Positions 27,836 to 36,792 of a stretch of DNA of 64,000 nt are shown here, piece by piece; the stretch's first letter is position 1; the number at the start of each line of letters is the position of its first letter. A model generated the notes under the pieces. The model was not told the origin of the DNA, did no database searches, and saw nothing but the letters and a program-made list of their open reading frames with translations. Source of the stretch: Streptomyces decoyicus (GTDB taxonomy: Bacteria > Actinomycetota > Actinomycetes > Streptomycetales > Streptomycetaceae). The DNA lies in assembly GCF_019880305.1 (NCBI RefSeq), contig NZ_CP082301.1, forward strand, positions 1,054,001 to 1,118,000, in the 5' to 3' direction. A program made the translations under genes and the position numbers.

Positions 27836-28917
27836 CGCTCACCCTCCAGGACGGCGACCAGGTTCTGTTGCAGGCACGGCCCCGAGGTGGCGTGGGCGAG
27901 GGCGCGGTCGGATGCGCCGCGGTGGATGCGGGCGGCGGCCTCGCCGAGGCGGATCAGGCCGGCGGCCATGACGGGGTTGGCGGCCAGTGCGCCGCCCGAC
28001 GGGTTGATGCACACCGTGCTGTCCGGCGCGTCGAGTTTCAGGGCGCGGCGCAGCACGACCTCCTGGGAGGTGAAGGGGGCATGCAACTCGACCGTATCGA
28101 CCATGGGGGCACCTCCCGTGCCGTCCAGGCCATGGGGGAGCTCGAAGGCACCGGCGCGCTCGGCGGCGAGCCGGGTGGACGGCGAGTCGGTGAGGTCGCG
28201 GACGCCCAGGCTGTGGGCCTCGATGCGGTGGTCGAGGCCGCGGATCCAGGCGGGGCGGTCGACCAGCCTGCGGGCGGTGTCGCCGGCGGCGAGGACGACG
28301 GCGGCCGCGCCGTCGCCGATGGGCGGGCAGTCGCCGGTACGCAGCGGGGCGACGAGCACCTCGCCTGCGGGCACCTCGCCGCGCAGCTGGGCGTGCGGGT
28401 TGGACCCGGCGGCCGCCCGGCTGCGGGCCGCGATACCGGCCAGTGCCCGCGCGTCGGTGAGTCCCGCGTCGATCAGGGCCTGGGCCTGGAGTGCGGCGAG
28501 CGCGACGGAGTCGGGCCACAGCGGGGCGACGTAATACGGGTCGAGCTGCCGGGTGAGGACCTCACGGAGATCACCGGGCGAGGACTTGCCGTACGCGTAG
28601 ACCAGTGCGGTCTCCGCCTCACCGGTGAGGATCTTCACCCAGGCCTCGTACAGCGCCCAGGCGCCGTCCATCTCGACATGGGATTCGGAGATCGGCGGCC
28701 AGGCGCCGACGCCGTCCAGGGCCATGGTGAAGGAGAAGGCCCGGCCGGCCAGGTAGTCGGAGGAGCCGGAGCAGGTGAAGTCGATGTCGCGGGCCGCCAG
28801 GCCGGTCTGCGCCAGGACATCGTGGAGCACCGGCATCAGCATCTCGACCTCGGAGGTCTCCGCGCTGTCGCGGACATGATCGCTCTGCCCGAAGGCGACG
28901 ATGGCGACTTCGCGCAT
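27832..28917 (-). CDS. Thiolase-fold lipid-transfer protein, Ltp4-like
   Basis: A 361-residue member of the same superfamily, starting REVAIVAFGQSDHVRDSAET. The usual nucleophile region reads ISESHVEMDGAWALYEAW with no Cys, and INPSGGALAANPVMAAGL is kept, so thiolytic activity is unlikely and a role as aldolase or partner subunit fits. It is coupled on both sides: ATGA with the Ltp3-like gene and TGATG with the DUF35 gene. The order DUF35-Ltp4-Ltp3 parallels Rv3521-Rv3522-Rv3523 of M. tuberculosis (from memory). Confidence 0.83.
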   Translation of the reverse strand: MREVAIVAFGQSDHVRDSAETSEVEMLMPVLHDVLAQTGLAARDIDFTCSGSSDYLAGRAFSFTMALDGVGAWPPISESHVEMDGAWALYEAWVKILTGEAETALVYAYGKSSPGDLREVLTRQLDPYYVAPLWPDSVALAALQAQALIDAGLTDARALAGIAARSRAAAGSNPHAQLRGEVPAGEVLVAPLRTGDCPPIGDGAAAVVLAAGDTARRLVDRPAWIRGLDHRIEAHSLGVRDLTDSPSTRLAAERAGAFELPHGLDGTGGAPMVDTVELHAPFTSQEVVLRRALKLDAPDSTVCINPSGGALAANPVMAAGLIRLGEAAARIHRGASDRALAHATSGPCLQQNLVAVLEGER

Positions 28918-29864
28918 CAGATCAGCTCCTTGTAGCCGGCGTAGTCGGCATCGGGTTCGCCGGTGGGGCGGTAGTGGTCGGGGAAGCGGCCGCCCTCGGT
29001 CCAGACGGGTTCGACGCGCAGCCCCATGCGGACCCGGTCGTACGGGATGCCTCCGATGCGGGCGTGCAGCGCCAGGTCGGCACCGTCCAGGGCGATATGG
29101 GCGTAGACGTAAGGGACCTCGATGTCGAGGTTCTTGGCCTTGATGTTGACGATGCAGAAGGTGGTGACGGTGCCGCGGGGGCCGACCTCGACCTGGGTGT
29201 CGGTGGCGACACCGCAGGTGGGGCAGGCGCCGCGGGGCGGGACATAGACCTTGCGACAGGAAGGGCAGCGCTCGCCGACGATCCTGTGATCCGTGAGCGC
29301 CCGGAGGTAGCGGGACTGGGTGCGACCGGGCGAGTAGGTGTAGTCGAGCCGGGCGGGGACGGTGATACCGGTGACGGCGTCCGCGAACTCCCCGCTGTGC
29401 GCGGCCGGCCGGCCGTCGTCCGCGGCGCTGTCGTCCGGCTCGAAGCAGGCAATGTCGGTGATCGCGCCGGTGCGCTCCGCGGCCCAGCGGACCCGGACCC
29501 GCATCCCGGTGCGTACGGCGTCGGGGCCGGGTGCGTCCAGTGCGTGCAGCAGTGCGGTGTCGGCGCCGTCGAGCCGGACCAGCACCCAGGCGAAGGGGGT
29601 GGTGAGCGGCTGGCCGCGGCGTGGGGACGGGTTCCAGGCCCAGGTGGTGACGGTGCCGCCGGTGCCGACCTCGACCAGCTCGCGGACCTCCTCGGCGGTG
29701 ACCGGGTCGTACTCGGTGGGCGGTACGACCACCCGGCCGTCGCTCGCGGTGACACCGAGGACGGTGCGCTCGCGCAGCCCGGTGAGAAAGGCGCTCTGGA
29801 CGGGGCCGAGCGAGCGGGTGAAGGGGAATTCGACGACGAGAGGCGCCGTGAGGACCTCTGGCAT
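28917..29864 (-). CDS. Tandem DUF35 (zinc ribbon plus OB-fold) protein
   Basis: A 315-residue protein with two DUF35 modules. The first (about 1-140) is an OB-fold lacking zinc cysteines. The second (about 165-300) has the rubredoxin-like ribbon CPSCRKVYVPPRGACPTCG and the OB-fold starting GTVTTFCIVNIKAKNLD. DUF35 proteins bind acyl-CoA and partner thiolase-fold Ltp aldolases, as ChsH2 does with Ltp2. AAGGAG precedes the ATG, which lies 14 bases after the EchA stop. The stop overlaps the Ltp4-like start by one base. Confidence 0.9.
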   Translation of the reverse strand: MPEVLTAPLVVEFPFTRSLGPVQSAFLTGLRERTVLGVTASDGRVVVPPTEYDPVTAEEVRELVEVGTGGTVTTWAWNPSPRRGQPLTTPFAWVLVRLDGADTALLHALDAPGPDAVRTGMRVRVRWAAERTGAITDIACFEPDDSAADDGRPAAHSGEFADAVTGITVPARLDYTYSPGRTQSRYLRALTDHRIVGERCPSCRKVYVPPRGACPTCGVATDTQVEVGPRGTVTTFCIVNIKAKNLDIEVPYVYAHIALDGADLALHARIGGIPYDRVRMGLRVEPVWTEGGRFPDHYRPTGEPDADYAGYKELI

Positions 29865-29878
29865 GCGGGCTCCTTGGG

Positions 29879-30679
29879 TCAGGCGCGCCGGTAGACGGGC
29901 GGGCGCTTCTCGGCGAAGGCCCGGGAGCCCTCTTTGGCGTCGGCGGTGTCGAAGACCGGCCAGCCGCGGGCGAGTTCGGCCGCGAGCCCGTCGGTCTCGG
30001 TCATGTCGGCGGTCTCGTAGACGGAGGCCTTGACGGCTTCGACGGCCAGCGGTCCGCAGCCGTTGATCAGTTCCGCGATCTCCAGGGCCTTGTCCAGCGC
30101 GGTCCCTTCGGGCACGACATGGCCGATCAGCCCGATGCGTTCGGCCTCGCGCGCGGGGTAGGGCCGGCCGGTGAGCAGCATCTCCAGGGCGTGGGTGCGG
30201 GGGATCTGGCGGGCGAGGCGGACGGTGGATCCGCCGATCGGGAAGAGCCCGCGCCGGACCTCGAAGAGCCCGAAGGTGGCGCTCTCCCCGGCGACGCGGA
30301 TGTCCGTGCCCTGGAGGATCTCCGTGCCGCCCGCGACGCAGTGGCCCTCGACGGCGGCGATCACGGGTTTGCGGGGGCGGTGCTGCCGCAGCATCGCCTT
30401 CCAGTGCAGATCGGGGTCGGCACGCAGCCGGTCGCGGTAGTGCTCGCCGGCCATGCCGTCGCCCGCAAGGGCCTTGAGGTCCATGCCGGCGCAGAAGGTG
30501 CCGCCGGCGCCGGTGAGGACGATGGAGCGGATCGTGTCGTCCTCGTCGGCGGCGATCCAGCCGTCGTACAGGCCCACCAGCATCGGCAGCGAGAGCGCGT
30601 TCTTCGCCTCCGGCCGGTTGAGGGTGAGCACCAGGGTCGCGCCGAGGCGCTCCACCGACAGATGTTCCGTGCTGCCCAT
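29879..30679 (-). CDS. Enoyl-CoA hydratase/crotonase family protein, EchA19-like
   Basis: A 266-residue crotonase. The oxyanion-hole segments are FCAGMDLKALAG and AAVEGHCVAGGTEI, and the active-site loop region is GLFEVRRGLFPIGGSTVRL. ATG 30679 has GGGAGG at good spacing; a longer frame to 30736 overlaps the promoter region. It heads the leftward operon with DUF35, Ltp4-like and Ltp3-like genes and is divergent from the FadD19-like gene, as EchA19 is grouped with FadD19 in mycobacteria. Predicted to hydrate an enoyl-CoA formed from an activated side chain. Confidence 0.9.
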   Translation of the reverse strand: MGSTEHLSVERLGATLVLTLNRPEAKNALSLPMLVGLYDGWIAADEDDTIRSIVLTGAGGTFCAGMDLKALAGDGMAGEHYRDRLRADPDLHWKAMLRQHRPRKPVIAAVEGHCVAGGTEILQGTDIRVAGESATFGLFEVRRGLFPIGGSTVRLARQIPRTHALEMLLTGRPYPAREAERIGLIGHVVPEGTALDKALEIAELINGCGPLAVEAVKASVYETADMTETDGLAAELARGWPVFDTADAKEGSRAFAEKRPPVYRRA

Positions 30680-30701
30680 TCCGTCCTCCCGTCTCGCGAC
30701 G

Positions 30702-30715
30702 TAGAACAGGTTGCA
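30702..30715. promoter_or_regulatory. KstR-type box upstream of echA
   Basis: TAGAACAGGTTGCA fits the mycobacterial KstR operator TnnAACnnGTTnnA at every fixed base. The wider 20 bases from 30701 agree closely with the box at 50255. It lies 22 bp upstream of the EchA start in the divergent echA-fadD region. Confidence 0.6.
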
Positions 30716-30743
30716 GTAGGCGCACACCGACTTCAAGACCTTT

Positions 30744-30758
30744 CTGACACATAGTCAG
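30744..30758. promoter_or_regulatory. CTGAC-N5-GTCAG palindrome in the echA-fadD region
   Basis: Perfect 5 bp arms; the left side extends to TTTCTGAC. The same half-site and 7-base spacing (TTTCTGA-N7-TCAG) recur at 42301-42325 before the nitronate monooxygenase-like gene. Confidence 0.45.
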
Positions 30759-30843
30759 TTTTCTTGTGCCGTGGCCCTTCCCTGCTCCTTCCGGCGGCGC
30801 TCTAATGACCGCCAAGCCGACGCCCGCCCGGTCTGGAGGAGAC

Positions 30844-32475
30844 GTGGAGTACAACCTTGCCGACCTCTTCGAGTCGATCGTCGACACGGTCCCCGACCGC
30901 GAGGCGCTGGTGTACGTCGGCCACCCCGGGACCGGCGCCGAACGACGCCTGACGTACGCGGAGCTGGACCGCGCGGCCAATCGCCTGGCCCACCACCTCG
31001 CCGACCACGGCATCGGCCCCGGCCGGCACGTCGGGCTGCACCTCTACAACGGCGTCGAATACCTCCAGGCCGTCTACGCCTGCCTGAAGATCCGCGCCGT
31101 CCCGGTCAACGTCAACTACCGCTATGTGGAAGAGGAGTTGGCCTACCTCTACCGGGACGCCGACCTGGCGGCGCTGGTCTTCGACGCGGAGTTCACCGCG
31201 CGGGTGGCCGCCACCCTCCCCCAGGCGCCCGGCCTACGGCATCTCGTACGCGTCGGCACCCCGCCGGCCGACGCCCCCGAGCCGCGGATCACACCCGTCG
31301 CGCTCGCGGACGCCGAGGCCGCCGGCTCCCCCGCGCGCGGCTTCGGCCCGCGCTCCGCCGACGACCGGATCGTCATCTACACCGGCGGCACCACCGGTAT
31401 GCCCAAGGGCGTGATGTGGCGCCACGAGGACCTCTTCTTCGCCGGGATGGGCGGCGGGGCACCGACCGGTGAGCCCGTGCAACGGCCGCAGGAGCTGGCC
31501 GAGCGGGTCGCGGCCGGCGGTGAGGGGATCGTCTTCTTCCCCACTCCCCCGCTGATGCACGGCACCTCCACCCTCACCGCGTTCATCGCCTTCCACTTCG
31601 GCCAGAAGGTCGTCGTCCACCGCAAATATGTGCCCGAGGAGGTACTGCGCACGATCGAGCGGGAGCGGGTCACCAGCGTGTCGCTGGTCGGCGATGCGAT
31701 GCTGCGCCCGCTGGTCGACGCGCTCACCGGACCGCTCAAGGGCACCGACTGCTCCTCGCTGTTCAGCGTCAGCAGCTCCGGCGCGATCCTCTCCGAGACC
31801 GTACGCGCCCAGTTCAGTGCGCTGGCCCCGCACGTCATGCTGCTCAACAACTTCGGCTCCTCCGAATCCGGCTTCAACGGCACCGCCACCGAGGACTCGG
31901 GACCCGCCAACGGATTCCGGCTGCGGGTCAACTCCCGTACGGCGGTGGTGGACCCCGCGACCCACGAACCGGTCCCGGTCGGCGAGGTGGGCCGTATCGC
32001 GCTCCGCGGGCATGTCCCGCTGGGCTACTACAACGACCCGGAGAAGACCGCCGAGACCTTCTTCGAGGCGCGCGGTGACCGGTGGGTGCTGCTGGGCGAT
32101 ATGGCCACCGTCGACGCGGCCGGCATCGTCACCGTCCTCGGCCGGGGCTCGCAGTGCATCAACTCCGGCGGCGAGAAGGTCTACCCGGAGGAGGTCGAAC
32201 AGGCGCTGAAGGCGCATCCGGACGTCTATGACGCGCTGGTGGCGGGCGTGCCGGACGAGCGGTGGGGCAACCGCGTCGCGGCCGTGGTCCAACTGCGCCC
32301 CGACGCCGCGCCGTTGGACCTCGCGGGCCTCCAGCTCCACTGCCGGACCCGGCTGGCGGGCTACAAGATTCCGCGCGCCGTCGTCTTCACCGACCACATC
32401 CAGCGTTCGCCCAGCGGCAAGGCGGACTACCGCTGGGCGAGGGCCTGTCTTCACAGTCCCGTCGTTCGCCCGTAG
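30844..32475 (+). CDS. Acyl-CoA synthetase, FadD19-like, C-terminus altered by an insertion
   Basis: A 543-residue adenylate-forming ligase. The AMP-binding motif is IYTGGTTGMPKGVMWRHED, followed by NNFGSSESGFNGT, the hinge region LGRGSQCINSGGEKVYPEEVE, and the catalytic Lys in SPSGKADYRW. The sequence style (YRYVEEELAYLY, GDAMLRPLVDAL) matches mycobacterial FadD19, a ligase for C24-branched steroid side chains. GTG 30844 has GGAGG four bases upstream; ATG 30805 is an alternative. After DYRWA the last eleven residues (RACLHSPVVRP) come from a MITE-like element. Activity is probably kept because the Lys is upstream of the change. Confidence 0.88.
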   Translation: MEYNLADLFESIVDTVPDREALVYVGHPGTGAERRLTYAELDRAANRLAHHLADHGIGPGRHVGLHLYNGVEYLQAVYACLKIRAVPVNVNYRYVEEELAYLYRDADLAALVFDAEFTARVAATLPQAPGLRHLVRVGTPPADAPEPRITPVALADAEAAGSPARGFGPRSADDRIVIYTGGTTGMPKGVMWRHEDLFFAGMGGGAPTGEPVQRPQELAERVAAGGEGIVFFPTPPLMHGTSTLTAFIAFHFGQKVVVHRKYVPEEVLRTIERERVTSVSLVGDAMLRPLVDALTGPLKGTDCSSLFSVSSSGAILSETVRAQFSALAPHVMLLNNFGSSESGFNGTATEDSGPANGFRLRVNSRTAVVDPATHEPVPVGEVGRIALRGHVPLGYYNDPEKTAETFFEARGDRWVLLGDMATVDAAGIVTVLGRGSQCINSGGEKVYPEEVEQALKAHPDVYDALVAGVPDERWGNRVAAVVQLRPDAAPLDLAGLQLHCRTRLAGYKIPRAVVFTDHIQRSPSGKADYRWARACLHSPVVRP

Positions 32476-32781
32476 GGCGGGCCTGGCGGCGTCTGGCGCG
32501 CTGCAACTCTCCCCCACGCCTCAAGGGCGCGGGAGGGGCCCCCACCGCTCGCTCCGTCCCGGCTCCTGATCAACCGGTGGATGCCGAGCGCGATCGCAAG
32601 GCGGAGGGTCGTCCCGGTACCGGGTGTACCGGGTGTACCGGGTGTACTGGGATGAGCCCGACAACGCGGATGGGGGTTCTCCGCGCCGTTCAGGCGTGGG
32701 GGGAGCGTGCGTGCCTGGGGCACCTCCCAGCGGTAGCTGGGGAAGCGTCGCCAGGCAGACGGACCTGTGAAGACAGGCCCT
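32440..32781. mobile_element. 342 bp MITE-like element with 17 bp terminal inverted repeats and 5 bp target duplication
   Basis: Both ends are AGGGCCTGTCTTCACAG in exact inverse orientation (32440-32456 and 32765-32781). GGGCG flanks it directly on each side (32435-32439 and 32782-32786). Inward from the ends, the two halves remain similar for about 100 bp (for example CCCCCACGCCT on each side). It encodes no transposase. Removing it with one GGGCG copy restores an open frame in the FadD19-like gene that ends YRWAVATGERTG at a TGA (32811-32813). Confidence 0.85.
32620..32646. repeat. Three tandem 9 bp repeats inside the MITE-like element
   Basis: CCGGGTGTA occurs three times in direct tandem. 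The copy number may vary between copies of the element. Confidence 0.85.
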
Positions 32782-32848
32782 GGGCGGTGGCGACGGGCGA
32801 GCGGACGGGCTGAGCCGGGCGGGCCGCGGGCGCGGCCGTGGCCGTTGG

Positions 32849-33556
32849 TCAGGTGCCGTCGCAGACCGAGCGCAGCGAACGGGCCAGCGCCACCGTGTGC
32901 AGCCCGTCCAGGTGCCGCTCATGGCGGACCTGCGCGGCGGCCACGGTCAGCAGCGGAGCGCAGTACGGCGCCGAGCGGGCGTGCGGGGAACGGGCGATGG
33001 CCCGCACCAGCTCGCCGTTGATGCGGTTGATCTCCTTGCGGACCTCGTCGAGGTCGGGTCGCGTGGTCGGCGCCTGCGCGGGGTCCGCGTGCCACCTGCG
33101 GTGCAGCCCCCGCTGCACGACCTTGCTGGCCTCGATCTGGTCCCGGAAGATCCGCACCGTGGCCGCCGGGTCGGCACCCAGCCGCCGGGCCTGCTCGGCC
33201 ACCGCGTCCAGTACCTCCTGCTCACGGGCCGGGTCGTCGATCGGGCCGCCGGTGCCCCACTTCGCCGCGGCCACCAGATCGCCGGTGGCCAGCCGCTGTG
33301 CGGACAGCTCGGCGAGCGGGCCGAGGCGGCCGTACGCGGAGTGCGCGGTGGCGGCAGCCGGGGCGTGCCCCTTGGCCGCCAGCGCGGTGTCGGCGGCCAA
33401 CGGGGCAGTGGCCTTGGCCGACGGAGCACTGGCCTTGGCGGTGGCCCTGGCCGGTGGGGCCGCCGGAGCCGCGACGGCCCCACCGGTTCCGGTCAGCAGG
33501 ACGGCGGCGGCCGCTCCGGCGGTCAGGGCGCTCCGCATCGAGGTGATCAGCTGCAC
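32849..33556 (-). CDS. Secreted chorismate mutase (AroQ gamma type)
   Basis: A 235-residue exported chorismate mutase. The signal peptide (LTAGAAAAVLLTGTGG, ending near AVAAPA) is followed by a 40-residue Ala/Lys-rich linker. The catalytic all-alpha domain then shows LAELSAQRLATGDLVAAAKW, EQEVLDAVAEQARRLG, IFRDQIEASKVVQRGLH and a C-terminal RHERHLDGLHTVALARSL, as in M. tuberculosis Rv1885c. GTG 33556 has GAAAGG at good spacing. Gamma-type enzymes act outside the cytoplasm; their role in Streptomyces is unclear. Confidence 0.9.
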   Translation of the reverse strand: MQLITSMRSALTAGAAAAVLLTGTGGAVAAPAAPPARATAKASAPSAKATAPLAADTALAAKGHAPAAATAHSAYGRLGPLAELSAQRLATGDLVAAAKWGTGGPIDDPAREQEVLDAVAEQARRLGADPAATVRIFRDQIEASKVVQRGLHRRWHADPAQAPTTRPDLDEVRKEINRINGELVRAIARSPHARSAPYCAPLLTVAAAQVRHERHLDGLHTVALARSLRSVCDGT

Positions 33557-33720
33557 GGTCGGCCTTTCTCGAACCCCGGGAAACCCCCGGGGAGTTCAGC
33601 GGCGGCATCTCCCGTGAGCCTAACGGCTGTCCCGTCATCCCCGGCGGGCGCGCGACGACAGCCCTGAGACGGACGAGGCGGCCGGGGCCCCGTGGGGCCA
33701 TGCGGCGGGGACCGAGGGTG

Positions 33721-33773
33721 TGTCGTGCGGGCCACGGCGGACCCCGCCGGGGCCCGTCGGGACCCGCACGACA
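33721..33773. terminator. Hairpin downstream of the alpha/beta hydrolase
   Basis: TGTCGTGCGGG (33721-33731) pairs exactly with CCCGCACGACA (33763-33773); the loop can form inner GC pairs. It lies just past the stop of the leftward hydrolase gene. Confidence 0.6.
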
Positions 33774-33785
33774 GCGCGCGGCAGG

Positions 33786-34484
33786 CTACGGGCGCGGCGC
33801 GAGGAACGAGTTGACCGCGGCGAGGAACTCCCCGGGGCGCTCCTCGTGGACGAGATGGCCGGCGCCCTCCACCGTCACCAGGCAGGCGTCCGGGATCCGC
33901 TCGACCAGCTCGGCGAGGTGCTCCTGCGGGATATGGCTGGACTCGCCGCCGCCGATGACCAGGGTCGGTGCGGTGATCTTCTCCAGTGCCTCCCACCACA
34001 CGGGGTCGGGCGCATTGCGCTCCGCCACCACGGCGACCTTGGCCTGCCAGTCGAACGGCTGCGGGCCGGCCGGCTGCTCCGGCACCTCCTGCGGCGGATC
34101 GGCGGGCCGCGGCGGCGCCACCTCCTCCAGGATGAGGCGGTCCACCAGCTCGGGCCGGTCCGCGGCCAGCAGCAGCGCGGCCACCGCGCCCAGCGAGTGC
34201 CCGATCAGGATCACCCGCTCCAGGCCGAGTGCCTGGAGGAAGCCGATCGCATCGTCCCGCCACCGTTCGAAGCCGTACGCCCCGGGCCAGTCGCTGTACC
34301 CGTGGCCCCGCTGGTCGAGGGCGTAGACACGGTGGGTGCCGGCGAGCCTGCCGACCACACCGCGCCAGTCCTCGCCGTCCTCCCCGAGGCAGTGGAGCAG
34401 CACGGCCGGGGGCGCGTCCTCCTCTCCCCACATCCGATACGCCAGCTGGACCTCACCGACCTGCACTTTCCGGACGTCACTCAT
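33786..34484 (-). CDS. Alpha/beta hydrolase
   Basis: A 232-residue alpha/beta hydrolase. The oxyanion strand reads VLLHCLGEDGEDW, the nucleophile elbow is IGHSLGAVAALL, and the catalytic His is in EGAGHLVHEERP. The charge-relay Asp is probably in ERIPDACL. Length and motifs match the esterase/epoxide-hydrolase-like group, with substrate unknown. The start is placed at the ATG before SDVRKVQVGEVQLAYRMWG. The gene is divergent from the phenylacetate-CoA ligase gene, whose start overlaps the upstream region where this frame stays open. Confidence 0.88.
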   Translation of the reverse strand: MSDVRKVQVGEVQLAYRMWGEEDAPPAVLLHCLGEDGEDWRGVVGRLAGTHRVYALDQRGHGYSDWPGAYGFERWRDDAIGFLQALGLERVILIGHSLGAVAALLLAADRPELVDRLILEEVAPPRPADPPQEVPEQPAGPQPFDWQAKVAVVAERNAPDPVWWEALEKITAPTLVIGGGESSHIPQEHLAELVERIPDACLVTVEGAGHLVHEERPGEFLAAVNSFLAPRP

Positions 34485-34566
34485 GCGCTGGACGCTACCC
34501 GGGAGGTCTCGGCGCCACGCCCCTTGACGTGTTCGCCGCGCGCTGATTACTTGGACCAGCATGCGG

Positions 34567-34584
34567 CTACCGAATGATCGGTAG
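34567..34584. promoter_or_regulatory. Palindromic operator upstream of the phenylacetate-CoA ligase gene
   Basis: CTACCGAATGATCGGTAG has exact 7 bp arms around ATGA. The core ACCG-N6-CGGT fits the spacing of the PaaR (TetR-type) operator described in Corynebacterium (from memory). It lies 13 bp before the start codon. Confidence 0.6.
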
Positions 34585-34596
34585 GGACACGAGGCG

Positions 34597-35918
<1,322 letters not shown>

Positions 35919-35922
<4 letters not shown>

Positions 35923-36644
35923 GTATCCAGCAGGCCCGCGAGGTCGGCGAAGGCGGCCCGGACGGCCCCGGGGTTCTCGATCCAGGGGAAATGACCGGCT
36001 TCCCCGATCCGGCGGTGCAGGGTGCGCGGACCGTGGAAGCCGGGCTCGTCCTGCCAGAGCCGCTGGTCGACGATGTGGTCCCGGCCGCCGCTGACGATCA
36101 GGGTCGGCAGGGTCCGTGGTGTCCAGCGGGCCCGGTAGCTGTCGTCGAAGTGGGCGTCGGCCCAGGCCACCGCGTCATGGCAGTACGGGAGACCCGCAAG
36201 GAGCGCCCGGCCGCCGGCGGCCGCGGAGGGGCTGAAGTTCCATGGCACGGCGGCCAGCGTCAGGGCACGCAGCGTCTCGTCGTCCGGCTGCCGGGCATAG
36301 TGCTCGGCCGCGGTGTCGACTCCGGGGAGCGGGTGGTCCTGCGCATAGCGGGCGAAGGCGGGGCGCCAGCCTGCGTGCGGGGCGCTGCTGATCAGCGCCA
36401 GGCCCGCGAGCTGTGCCGCGAGTTCCGGGACGGCCAGCAGGAACATGCCGCCGGTGGAGTGGCCGACCATCACCGCCTCGTCCAGCGCCTGCGCGGCCTC
36501 CGTCAGGACTCCCGGCCAGTGGGCGTAGGGATCGGCGGGAACCGCGGAGCGGTCACGGTTGGAGCCGTCGCCGGGCAGATCGACCAGGTTGCGGACCGTC
36601 GCGCGCCCGGCATTTGTGCGCGCGGGGCCGGGAGCGCGTCGCAC
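35919..36644 (-). CDS. Alpha/beta hydrolase, probably 5'-truncated
   Basis: The 241-residue frame keeps a catalytic triad: MVGHSTGGMFLL (Ser), SGGRDHIVDQ (Asp) and GEAGHFPWIE (His). However, it begins with Arg/Ala-rich sequence and enters the fold only at VRNLVDLPGDGSNRDRS, without the first strand and the HG oxyanion motif that normally precede it by 40-50 residues. Directly upstream lies a run of 20 bp tandem repeats. I infer that the 5' end has been lost and replaced. It may still be translated from GTG 36644. Convergent with the ligase gene. Confidence 0.6.
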
Positions 36645-36680
36645 CGCCGTGCGGCCTCGTGGCCGTATGGTCCGGCGGGC

Positions 36681-36740
36681 GGGTGCGGCCCCGCGCGGGT
36701 GGGTGCGGCCCCGCGCGGGTGGGTGCGGCCCCGCGCGGGT
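36681..36740. repeat. Three exact 20 bp tandem repeats
   Basis: The unit GGGTGCGGCCCCGCGCGGGT is repeated three times without change, followed by a partial unit. Each unit can form a GC hairpin. It sits at the truncated 5' end of the alpha/beta hydrolase. Confidence 0.9.
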
Positions 36741-36792
36741 GGGCGCCGGTGGCTCGCCGCGTCCGCGAGGTGCCGGCCGGGCGGCGGTCGGC

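Noticed and set aside
30702..30715. Assigning the TetR gene at 52402 as the KstR regulator
   Set aside because: It is next to a TetX-like monooxygenase and far from both boxes; nothing in the sequence links it to them.
32620..32646. CRISPR-like repeats
   Set aside because: The units are 9 bp in direct tandem with no spacers; they belong to the MITE-like element.
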